From NCBI GenBank assembly GCA_036351575.1, contig JAZBPJ010000033.1, positions 1 to 6,896 on the forward strand: a stretch of 6,896 nt of DNA, read 5' to 3'. The stretch is from JABDPF01 sp036351575 (GTDB taxonomy: Bacteria; Pseudomonadota; Gammaproteobacteria; Xanthomonadales; SZUA-36). The translations under genes were made by a program, and so were the position numbers. Below the pieces are notes generated by a model. The model was not told the origin of the DNA and made no database searches. It was given only the letters and a program-made list of their open reading frames with translations. Of the stretch, positions 1-5,652 are shown piece after piece (within the stretch, counting starts at the first letter, position 1; every line of letters begins with the position of its first letter).

Positions 1-20
1 AAATTGACAATCACATCCAT
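1..20 (-). CDS. Start of an unidentified gene, cut by the left edge
   Basis: Only the first six codons are visible on the minus strand (reading M-D-V-I-V-N), so the product cannot be named. The call rests on the start signal: an ATG at 20-18 preceded by a near-perfect Shine-Dalgarno, GGAGGA (33-28), with a 7-nt spacer. It lies 31 nt downstream of the stop of the propeller gene on the same strand, so the two are probably co-transcribed and translated separately. This is the best ribosome binding site in the left half of the window. The alternative is a chance match, which strength, spacing and position make less likely. Confidence 0.55.
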
Positions 21-27
21 AAGTCAG

Positions 28-33
28 TCCTCC
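28..33 (-). promoter_or_regulatory. Strong Shine-Dalgarno for the gene leaving the left edge
   Basis: The minus strand reads GGAGGA followed by CTGACTT and ATG. The 7-nt spacing is ideal, and the site lies just after the stop of the upstream gene, which fits an intra-operonic translation start. Confidence 0.6.
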
Positions 34-51
34 AGCAAAAATATCGTCGGT

Positions 52-1059
52 TCAGACGACCGCAAGCCCGTGAATGCAGTCCCGGGCATCGTCGCTGTGA
101 AAATAGGCGTCTACCAGCCGGCCACTGTTGCGGTCGATGCAAAAAATGGTCGCCGGCGAGAAGCCCGCAAAGATATAGTCCCCGTGCAGAGCCAATCCTC
201 TCAAGTAAAGCGGCCTTGCCGTTGCCTTGCGGCGCCGGCTGAAAAAACCGGCGCCGGTCTCGCGCAGCGCCCGGGCGGCGCTGCGCAGCAGCAGCGGCTT
301 GATACCGGGCATTTTTCGAATATCGTAGGCCCGTATCTGCCGTCCGCTTTCCAGTTCGTATTTCCTGACGACCGTGCGGCGCGTGTCGTTGATCCAGGCG
401 ATGCCCGGCTCTTCGATGAGCAGGTTGTGGGCGTGTTTGAGCTTTTCATCCCGGATCACGATCGTTCCGCGGTCAAGGTTCGCCACGACGCACTTGGAAT
501 GAAACAGTGCGTACGTTTCGCCGCGAAATTCGCTTACGGCGTTCAAGTGCAGGTGCGAAGGCCCTCTGAAGCTTTCGTTGGCGAGAAAAGCGGCCCGGTT
601 GTCGGCGTTCTTGTCCACGGGCAGGGGAGCAACGTTCAGTTCGTCCTGAAACGCCTTCATTTCGCGGGGCCAGTAATCGGCCTCCCGGCTGCCGTCCTGC
701 AGCCGGTATCGGATCACCGCATCCAGCGTGGTCGAAGTGACCAGGACCGACTCACCCGCCACCTGGATTTCATGCAGGCCGACCATCAGGCCGTCCGACA
801 TTCGGCGCAGGGGATTCAGGTCGCGGTCAAAAAAATGCAGCGTGTGATAGTCCGCCGCGATCACCTCGCCGTCCTGCACCTGGATACCCCGGCAGCCACG
901 CACGTTGCCGCGCTCGTTCGGGTCATGGTCCAGCGCCGGGTCGGAAGGCACGATGGGAACTTCGGCGAGTACACGCTTGCTGCCCCAGTCCAGCCGCACC
1001 AGGCTGCCTCCCTGCCGGACCGGGGCGGCGCGTATGACAGTACCGAAATAGACATCCAT
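52..1059 (-). CDS. Predicted six-bladed beta-propeller protein of unknown function
   Basis: A complete 335-residue protein without signal peptide or membrane segment, so probably cytoplasmic. I do not recognise a named enzyme. The sequence carries a recurring strand motif, R/H-x-[IL]-x-[VLI]: RGIQV (57-61), HEIQV (96-100), HLNAV (171-175), HNLLI (211-215), RGLAL (287-291) and HGLAV (330-334). After most copies comes a blade of the form 'xxxxAxxxxxxIxxxDxxxG'. The last copy stops at the C-terminus, and the N-terminal residues (VYFGTVI, then SLVRLDW) look like the missing rest of that blade, which would close the ring and also supports the ATG at 1059 as the true start. Similar loose patterns occur in SMP-30-like, arylsulfotransferase-like and DUF4915-type propellers; I cannot choose between them. 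No clear Shine-Dalgarno precedes the ATG. It is divergent from a sugar kinase and probably co-transcribed with the gene beginning at 20, so a role in carbohydrate or surface-polymer metabolism is possible but only inferred. Confidence 0.8.
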   Translation of the reverse strand: MDVYFGTVIRAAPVRQGGSLVRLDWGSKRVLAEVPIVPSDPALDHDPNERGNVRGCRGIQVQDGEVIAADYHTLHFFDRDLNPLRRMSDGLMVGLHEIQVAGESVLVTSTTLDAVIRYRLQDGSREADYWPREMKAFQDELNVAPLPVDKNADNRAAFLANESFRGPSHLHLNAVSEFRGETYALFHSKCVVANLDRGTIVIRDEKLKHAHNLLIEEPGIAWINDTRRTVVRKYELESGRQIRAYDIRKMPGIKPLLLRSAARALRETGAGFFSRRRKATARPLYLRGLALHGDYIFAGFSPATIFCIDRNSGRLVDAYFHSDDARDCIHGLAVV

Positions 1060-1093
1060 GGCCGAATCTACACTTGCCGGAAAGGCGGCGCGG

Positions 1094-1122
1094 ACCGGAC
1101 TCGCCCCGGTAAGGGGACTGGT
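1094..1122. other. Hairpin-forming segment in the divergent spacer
   Basis: The 164-nt spacer between the propeller gene and the kinase (1060-1223) must hold both promoters. I found no convincing -35/-10 pair: TATAAC at 1166-1171 is a possible -10 for the rightward gene, but no good -35 lies 16-18 nt upstream. The only structure is a stem with CCCC (1104-1107) against GGGG (1113-1116) around a 5-nt loop, flanked by ACCGG (1094-1098) and CTGGT (1118-1122), which pair with one G-U. Function, if any, is unknown; it would lie in the leader of the leftward transcript. Confidence 0.2.
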
Positions 1123-1223
1123 GCTTCGGTGCGGCTTGTTCCGGCAAAAAAATTCATCGGTGAACTATAACAATTCAACCGGGATCGCACACGTGCCGGC
1201 CATGAGGTGGTAATCTGCGCCGG

Positions 1224-2261
1224 GTGGATATCCTGGACTGTATTCGAAAACCGTTCGGACTGGGCCCGAAAGCGACCATTTCGCCGCTGGGAAACGGCCA
1301 CATCAACGAAACGCGCCTGGTTCGGGACGGGAGTCGGCGCCTGGTGGCTCAACGAATCAATACGACCGTTTTTTCCAGGCCGTCAAAACTGGTTGAAAAT
1401 GCGCGATTGATCGAATCCCACCTGGCGGCTGTTCCCGGTGCCCCGCGCGTGGTTCGACACCTTTCCGGCAACGATGGCTCCTTCCTCTTCGGCCCGCAAG
1501 GCAATGTGCGCGTATTGGAATACATTCCCGGCACGCGCTGCCTCGAGGTGCTTGAAAACCCGGAGCAAGCCAGGCGGGCAGCGGTCAGTTTCGGCAGTTT
1601 TTCCCGCTGCATGCAGGGTATCGACCCGGAGGATCTCGATATCGTGATACCGGACTTTCATGGTCCCGCGATCCGCTGGGGCCAGTTCATCGCCACGCTT
1701 GACCGTGACCGCGCCGGCCGCAGCGGCGACTGCCCCGAGGAAGTCGCATTTGCACTCGATCACGAACGCGATGTCCTGGGCTGGCAGGAACTGATGGGTG
1801 GTCTGCCGCTTCGAATTTGTCACAACGACTGTAAAATCAATAACCTGCTGGTGCACCGGGACAGTGGGGAATCCATTGCGATCATCGACCTGGATACCTG
1901 TATGCCGGGCCGGGTTTTGACCGATTTCGGCGATCTCGTGCGCTCCTGCAGCAGTCCCGAACCGGAGGATTCCACCCGGCTGGATAGGATAACGGCTCGC
2001 CCCCCGGTTTACCGCGCCCTGCTGGAGGGTTACCTGGAAGGATGGCAGGGTGGCCTGGAGAAAGATGAAAGGGACTCGCTGCTGCAGGGTGCATTGATGA
2101 TGTGTTTCATTCTCGGGCTGAGATTCCTGGGTGATTTCATTGACGGCGACCGGTATTTTTCGGTGGCGCGTCCGCAACACAACCTGGAGCGGGCGCGTAA
2201 CCAGTTCCAACTGTTCCGCAGTCTGGTGAAGCAACAGAAAATGTTCGCCGGCCTGGCCTGA
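1224..2261 (+). CDS. NahK-like N-acetylhexosamine 1-kinase (APH-fold sugar kinase)
   Basis: A complete 345-residue phosphotransferase of the aminoglycoside phosphotransferase/choline kinase fold, closest in motif pattern to N-acetylhexosamine 1-kinases (NahK, about 360 residues), which phosphorylate GlcNAc or GalNAc at C1 using ATP. Visible in order: the glycine-rich nucleotide loop PLGNGHINET (21-30), AQRIN (42-46) with nearby F50 and the E58-N59 pair typical of this group, LEYIPG (98-103), the catalytic loop CHNDCKINN (199-207) with D202 as presumed base, and the metal-binding stretch IDLDTCMPG (221-229) followed by DFGDLVR (234-240). The C-terminal half is helical. It starts with GTG at 1224; an in-frame TGA at 1203-1205 rules out a longer protein, and GAGGTGG (1204-1210) is a rather distant Shine-Dalgarno. 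The motif order is that of NahK rather than antibiotic-modifying APH enzymes, but the exact sugar is not determined. No lacto-N-biose phosphorylase or nucleotidyltransferase partner is in the window. It ends 14 nt from the convergent CofD-like gene. Confidence 0.82.
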   Translation: MDILDCIRKPFGLGPKATISPLGNGHINETRLVRDGSRRLVAQRINTTVFSRPSKLVENARLIESHLAAVPGAPRVVRHLSGNDGSFLFGPQGNVRVLEYIPGTRCLEVLENPEQARRAAVSFGSFSRCMQGIDPEDLDIVIPDFHGPAIRWGQFIATLDRDRAGRSGDCPEEVAFALDHERDVLGWQELMGGLPLRICHNDCKINNLLVHRDSGESIAIIDLDTCMPGRVLTDFGDLVRSCSSPEPEDSTRLDRITARPPVYRALLEGYLEGWQGGLEKDERDSLLQGALMMCFILGLRFLGDFIDGDRYFSVARPQHNLERARNQFQLFRSLVKQQKMFAGLA

Positions 2262-2275
2262 ACCCGGCCGAATAT

Positions 2276-3472
2276 TCAGACCAGGGCCATGAGCTTGCCG
2301 ATCAGGAGTTCCGCGTCCAGCAGGGGGGCGCTTTGACTTGTAACCATCGGCGTATCGATGAGCTGTACTCCCAGGCGGTGAAGCCGTTCCTGTGACAACG
2401 TTCCCGGGTAGTGTCCGTTTTTGCTGTCGACCAGCACATGATTCAGCAGGCGCCCTGTTGTGTTTGCAAGACCGGCGTCGTCTTCCAGCACACTCAAGAG
2501 TCGGCGGGTGGCCTCGAACAGGCTGAGGCCCAGTGCTTCCGGGTCATGCCCCAGGTTGGGAACATAGACTTTCGCGCATTTCGCGTTCGCCACCGCTTTG
2601 CCCACGCCGGAAGGAAGCAGGTTGGCCATCAGGCTGGTGTAGAAACTCCCCATCGGAAAGCAGATCAGGTCTGCTTCCTCGATCAGTTTTTCGACGGACG
2701 CCCGGATGCGAGTGGTCACCGGGTCGGGACAGTCGGCGTCAGAGGTGAGCCACATCCTTTTGATCGGTGAAGTGATGGCGCGGGTTTCCTTCCCGGTGAT
2801 CCGGTGCTGACCAATAAGCAGCGTGCCGTCTTCCAGTTCGGCGGCGAGGTGCAGGTTGTCCTGCACGATCGGCATAACGGTGCCCCGGCTGCCGATGAGC
2901 CTTGAAAAGCGCGTGAGAGCCGCTTTCAGGTGCCGACCGTTTTCAAGATAGTCGCCTGCGATCAGCAGATTTCCGATACTGGCGCCCCGCAGGTCGAAGT
3001 CTCCCGGCAATTTTGCCTCAAGATGACTCAAGAGTCGGCATATGACTTCTGTATCCTGCAGCGGAAGCCCGGACATCAGCCGGTGCCGTCCGCTGCACAG
3101 ATCGCTCAATTGCCTGCGAAGGTCCGCGTTGCATGCCGTTGCATCCAGGCGGTGGACCAGCAATCTGAAAATTTCCGGCCGCCCGGAAATGGCAGGGTCA
3201 GCCAGCGCCACCAGGCGGTTCCTCAGGTCGCCGACCGCCGGCATGTGAAAAGCCTTGCGAATCGACGCAGAGCTGCCTCCGGAATCGAAAGGGGTGATCA
3301 GGTGGATGGAATTGCGGGTATGCCGCAGCAGGTGACGGGAAAGTCCGCGCAGTGCGGTGCCGCCGGAGAAAAACAATATTGCCGGACCCGCTTCGGCCGC
3401 TGTGCTGTCCGGGGCCGGGTTCTTGCCGGTTTTTCGTTTCAGACGGGCGTTGTCCTGGACGGGTTCAGACAT
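2276..3472 (-). CDS. CofD/YvcK-family protein, GAK-system CofD-related type
   Basis: A complete 398-residue soluble protein of the CofD/YvcK (UPF0052) superfamily. CofD transfers 2-phospholactate to the F420 precursor; YvcK-type relatives bind UDP-sugars and influence gluconeogenic growth and cell shape. Superfamily motifs seen: nucleotide loop FFSGGTALRGLS (34-45), PFDSGGSSASIRK (61-73), PAVGDLRNRLVALAD (78-92), RGASIGNLLIAG (162-173), HLAAELEDG (208-216), ADLICFPMGSFYTSLMANLL (267-286) and KVYVPNLGHDPE (301-312). It differs from ordinary YvcK (about 300-320 residues) by a 30-residue polar N-terminal extension, about 70 residues between the DLRN and SIGNLL motifs, and a longer C-terminus. 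NLGHDPE, FPMGSFY and 'TPFDSGG' resemble what I recall of the TIGR family 'CofD-related, GAK system', normally found beside an ATP-grasp enzyme and an HprK-related kinase, neither of which is here. Substrate unknown; F420 synthesis is unlikely since no other cof gene is nearby. No good Shine-Dalgarno precedes the ATG, but no other in-frame ATG or GTG occurs before the first motif. Confidence 0.82.
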   Translation of the reverse strand: MSEPVQDNARLKRKTGKNPAPDSTAAEAGPAILFFSGGTALRGLSRHLLRHTRNSIHLITPFDSGGSSASIRKAFHMPAVGDLRNRLVALADPAISGRPEIFRLLVHRLDATACNADLRRQLSDLCSGRHRLMSGLPLQDTEVICRLLSHLEAKLPGDFDLRGASIGNLLIAGDYLENGRHLKAALTRFSRLIGSRGTVMPIVQDNLHLAAELEDGTLLIGQHRITGKETRAITSPIKRMWLTSDADCPDPVTTRIRASVEKLIEEADLICFPMGSFYTSLMANLLPSGVGKAVANAKCAKVYVPNLGHDPEALGLSLFEATRRLLSVLEDDAGLANTTGRLLNHVLVDSKNGHYPGTLSQERLHRLGVQLIDTPMVTSQSAPLLDAELLIGKLMALV

Positions 3473-3504
3473 TTGTTCGGCAGACTACTCTCATGGCCGT
3501 GGGG

Positions 3505-3530
3505 CTGGCAAGAGCCGGTGCGCCTGCCAG
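3505..3530. repeat. Perfect 6-bp inverted repeat in the divergent spacer
   Basis: CTGGCA (3505-3510) and TGCCAG (3525-3530) are exact inverted arms around a 14-nt centre. They lie 33-58 nt upstream of the leftward CofD-like start, within the 146-nt spacer it shares with the dipeptidase gene. The repeat could be an operator or a leader hairpin; arms this short also occur by chance in GC-rich DNA. Confidence 0.3.
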
Positions 3531-3584
3531 GAACAATTTCACTGCATGTTGACCTGCGCCGCTTTCGCCAGCCGGGCAACAGCC

Positions 3585-3590
3585 TAGAAT
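3585..3590 (+). promoter_or_regulatory. Possible -10 element for the dipeptidase gene
   Basis: TAGAAT matches the sigma-70 -10 consensus at five of six positions and lies 28 nt before the chosen start codon. The -35 region at the right distance (around 3562-3568) is poor; TTGACC at 3549-3554 is a better -35 but 30 nt away, too far to pair with it. A weak or activator-dependent promoter is therefore possible. Confidence 0.3.
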
Positions 3591-3606
3591 GATCCGGAAT
3601 CACCCC

Positions 3607-3614
3607 GGAGAAAG
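3607..3614 (+). promoter_or_regulatory. Ribosome binding site deciding the dipeptidase start
   Basis: GGAGAAAG ends 4 nt before the ATG at 3619, with GGAG 8 nt from it. The in-frame ATG 30 nt further upstream (3589) has no such site and would put ten polar residues ahead of the signal peptide, so 3619 is chosen. Confidence 0.7.
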
Positions 3615-3618
3615 TCCG

Positions 3619-5277
3619 ATGCATTACCGCGTATTTTTCCTGTCAGCCTTGTTTTTTCTGCTCGTATCCGCCGTGCCGGCAAATGCCTGCACGATTATCG
3701 CGGCCGGAAAGAACGCCACTGCCGATGGATCCGTCATCGTTTCCCAGACCGATACCGGGCAGGACTCGCGGATTTACGTCGTTCCCGGCCGGACGTTCGA
3801 GCCCGGTTCGAAAGCGCCGGTTTACTTCGGAATCCAGGACGCGAACAACGACTTGCGGGATGATGGGGAGGTTCTCGGATACATTCCCCAGGCCGAGCGA
3901 ACCCATAGCTATTTTCACACGGCTTACTCGCACATCAACGAGCACCAGCTGGCCATTGCCGAGAGCACGACGGATCAGCGCGAAGAGCTGAAGGCGACGC
4001 GCGAGACCGGCGGTCAGATCATGACCATCGAGCAGGCCATGGCATTCGCGCTGCAGCGTCATGAAAAAGCCCGGGATGCCGCGCGCTTCATCGGTGAGCT
4101 GATGACGACTTACGGTTTCCTGCCCTCGAGCGGTGACGGTTCCGAAGCCCTCGTGATCGGTGACCCGGAAGAAGCCTGGGTATTCGAGGTCTTCGGCGTC
4201 GGCCCCGGCTGGGTGCCGGATAGCGGCAAACCTGGAGCGATCTGGGCGGCCCAGCGTATTCCGGACGACCACGCCGTGATGATTCCGAACTACAGCATCA
4301 TCAAGCAGATCGATCCGGCGGACACCGAAAATTTCATGGTGTCTGACAACTACCTGCAGGAGGCGATCGACCGCGGATTTTACGATCCCGAGTCGGGTCT
4401 TCCTTTCATTTGGCAGGATGCCTACAGCCCGCTGACGGCCGAGTGGGCGACGGGGCGTTTCTGGCTGTTCCACGACACGTTCGCGCCAAAGCTGCGCGAT
4501 TGGCCGGACCGCCACCTCGAAGGAGATCTTTACAAGGGCCTGAACCAGTACTTCCAGACCGTCGAACCCTTGTCGATCTACCCGTTTTCCATCCAGCCTG
4601 AAAAACTGATTTCAGTGCATGACGTGATGGCATTCCAGCGTTCCGTGTTCGAGGGAACGATCTACGACATGACATCCCAGCCGCAATGGCTGGTGCCGGG
4701 CAGGGACGAAGAGGGCAATTTCAGTGGTGAATTTGTCCGCAGCCCGTTGACCACGCCGTTTCCCGGCCGGGACCTGCGTGAACTGCTGAAGCTCACGTAC
4801 CGGCGCCCGGTGGCGCGGCACCGCGGTCACTCGGGCATGATCGCCCAGCTCCGCGGCTGGTTGCCGAACCCGGTCGGCGGTGTTTACTGGATCTTCGTCG
4901 ACAATCCGTACGTCGGTCCCTATGTCCCGATGTACGCGGGCAACCTGTCGACCCACGAGTCCTACCAGCTTTACGATCCCGAGCAGTACGACGAACGTTC
5001 GGCGCGCTGGGCCTACGATTTCGTGGATAACCTGCTGAACCTGAAATTCCAGCAGGCCATAGAGGACGTGCGTGCCGTGCGAGGGCCGTTCGAGCAGGCG
5101 ATGTTCGATCGCCAGGACGAAATAGAGCGCGAGGCGCTCGCGCTGCTAAAGCAGGACCCGCAAAAAGCGAGGGAGTTTCTTACCGCTTATTCAAACGGCC
5201 TGATGGAGCAGGCGACCGCGCTCTATCTGCAGCTGCGGAATGAGCTGATCGTGAAATACACGAACAACAGGGAATGA
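3619..5277 (+). CDS. Secreted family C69 (PepD-type) dipeptidase
   Basis: A 552-residue N-terminal-nucleophile hydrolase of peptidase family C69, a group of broad-specificity dipeptidases also related in fold to choloylglycine hydrolases. Residues 1-23 form a Sec signal peptide: a short start with R4, a hydrophobic stretch (V5-V19) and the signal peptidase I site ANA ahead of C24. C24 is the predicted catalytic nucleophile, and CTIIAAGKNATADGSVIVSQ (24-43) matches the family's N-terminal strand pair, including the invariant-looking ADGS. Further family-like stretches are DSRIYVVPG (49-57), SEALVIGDPEEAWVFEVFG (175-193), WAAQRIPDDHAVMIPNYS (209-226) and the conserved C-terminal half with WIFVDNPYVGPYVPMY (424-439). 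Length is normal for the family. It should act in the periplasm on dipeptides. It is followed by the DUF2892 gene and faces an MFSD1-like transporter gene, which suggests peptide scavenging. No terminator is evident after the stop. Confidence 0.88.
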   Translation: MHYRVFFLSALFFLLVSAVPANACTIIAAGKNATADGSVIVSQTDTGQDSRIYVVPGRTFEPGSKAPVYFGIQDANNDLRDDGEVLGYIPQAERTHSYFHTAYSHINEHQLAIAESTTDQREELKATRETGGQIMTIEQAMAFALQRHEKARDAARFIGELMTTYGFLPSSGDGSEALVIGDPEEAWVFEVFGVGPGWVPDSGKPGAIWAAQRIPDDHAVMIPNYSIIKQIDPADTENFMVSDNYLQEAIDRGFYDPESGLPFIWQDAYSPLTAEWATGRFWLFHDTFAPKLRDWPDRHLEGDLYKGLNQYFQTVEPLSIYPFSIQPEKLISVHDVMAFQRSVFEGTIYDMTSQPQWLVPGRDEEGNFSGEFVRSPLTTPFPGRDLRELLKLTYRRPVARHRGHSGMIAQLRGWLPNPVGGVYWIFVDNPYVGPYVPMYAGNLSTHESYQLYDPEQYDERSARWAYDFVDNLLNLKFQQAIEDVRAVRGPFEQAMFDRQDEIEREALALLKQDPQKAREFLTAYSNGLMEQATALYLQLRNELIVKYTNNRE

Positions 5278-5373
5278 GTTTCACGGTTCGATCGTCAGGG
5301 TCGTTCCGGGCTGGATGAGAAGATATCGGATTTGACTGTGCCGGCGACCGTCGTTCCGCTTTGGCGCGCAATG

Positions 5374-5397
5374 TTATATCATGTAGTTCTAATATAA
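5374..5397 (+). promoter_or_regulatory. AT-rich inverted repeat over the likely promoter of the DUF2892 gene
   Basis: Exact inverted arms TTATAT (5374-5379) and ATATAA (5392-5397) flank a 12-nt centre in an AT-rich island that stands out from its GC-rich surroundings. The left arm can also serve as a -10 element (TTATAT or TATATC), which would place transcription start near 5386, inside the repeat, with a roughly 28-nt leader; the matching -35 is weak. The arrangement is what a repressor operator would look like. YgaP-type DUF2892 proteins are often controlled by ArsR-family sulfur or redox sensors in other bacteria, but no regulator gene is in this window, so the link is speculative. Confidence 0.4.
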
Positions 5398-5400
5398 ACC

Positions 5401-5404
5401 GGAG
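5401..5404 (+). promoter_or_regulatory. Ribosome binding site deciding the DUF2892 start
   Basis: GGAG lies 9 nt before the ATG at 5414 and only 3 nt before the in-frame ATG at 5408. The spacing favours 5414, which also gives the MSLEK-type N-terminus expected of this family. Confidence 0.55.
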
Positions 5405-5413
5405 CCAATGATC

Positions 5414-5626
5414 ATGTCCCTTGAAAAAACCGTGGAAGCCTTCGCCGGCGTGATGGTGCTGCTGTCCGTCGCCCTGACCGTCTGGGTCCATCCCTATTTC
5501 GTCTGGTTTACCGTGTTTATCGGCGTGAACCTGTTCCAGCAGTCGTTCACCGGGTTCTGCCCTGCGGCGAAGGTGTTTCGCGCCATGGGCGTGAAATCAG
5601 AGAAAGAACTGGCGCAGGGACAGTGA
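5414..5626 (+). CDS. Small DUF2892 (YgaP-type) inner-membrane protein
   Basis: A complete 70-residue protein consisting of two predicted membrane helices (about residues 8-25 and 29-45) joined by a short VHPY turn, then a short amphipathic tail. It fits the DUF2892 domain, which stands alone in many bacteria and forms the membrane part of the rhodanese YgaP in E. coli. The signature is NLFQQSFTGFCPAAKVFRAMG (39-59), with the conserved FTGFCP motif and its single cysteine C49 next to the membrane. No rhodanese domain is attached. Molecular role is unknown; family context elsewhere points to sulfur, redox or heavy-metal stress. It has its own AT-rich promoter region 136 nt beyond the dipeptidase stop, so it is probably independently controlled. 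It ends 26 nt from the convergent transporter gene. Confidence 0.85.
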   Translation: MSLEKTVEAFAGVMVLLSVALTVWVHPYFVWFTVFIGVNLFQQSFTGFCPAAKVFRAMGVKSEKELAQGQ

Positions 5627-5640
5627 TCGCCCCCGCGCCA
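5610..5640 (-). terminator. Possible terminator of the leftward transporter gene
   Basis: TGGCGC (5610-5615) and GCGCCA (5635-5640) are exact inverted arms, extended inside by GGG (5617-5619) against CCC (5631-5633). Read on the minus strand the hairpin begins 12 nt past the transporter stop and is followed by a moderately T-rich run (TTCTTTCT). The run is interrupted, so this is a weak intrinsic terminator at best; on the plus strand there is no T-tract. It overlaps the end of the DUF2892 coding region. Confidence 0.3.
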
Positions 5641-5652
5641 TGATGGTATCGG

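Noticed and set aside
4..1170. A 388-codon open frame on the plus strand opposite the propeller gene
   Set aside because: It is antisense to a protein with clear repeated structure, has a low-complexity Arg/Gln/Val-rich composition, no recognisable domain and no ribosome binding site. High GC content explains long antisense frames.
1383..2234. A 283-codon open frame on the minus strand opposite the sugar kinase
   Set aside because: The plus-strand frame has a full set of kinase motifs; the antisense frame has none and looks like a GC-driven shadow.
1224..2261. Kinase as an aminoglycoside resistance gene
   Set aside because: NGHINET, QRIN and IDLDTCMPG follow the N-acetylhexosamine kinase pattern, and there is no mobile element or resistance context.
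2249..2270. Inverted repeat between the convergent kinase and CofD-like genes as a terminator
   Set aside because: Five-base arms, a 12-nt loop and no T-run on either strand; too weak to call.
2276..3472. CofD-like gene as an F420 biosynthesis enzyme
   Set aside because: Only the superfamily motifs are shared; no cofE, cofC or fbi-type gene is nearby and the length and motif variants fit the GAK-type branch better.
3643..4515. A 290-codon minus-strand frame opposite the C69 dipeptidase
   Set aside because: Arg/Val-rich translation without any domain; the opposite strand encodes a complete family C69 enzyme.
5180..5491. A 103-codon minus-strand frame across the dipeptidase/DUF2892 gap
   Set aside because: It overlaps the ends of two well-supported genes, begins with His-rich low-complexity sequence and lacks a ribosome binding site.
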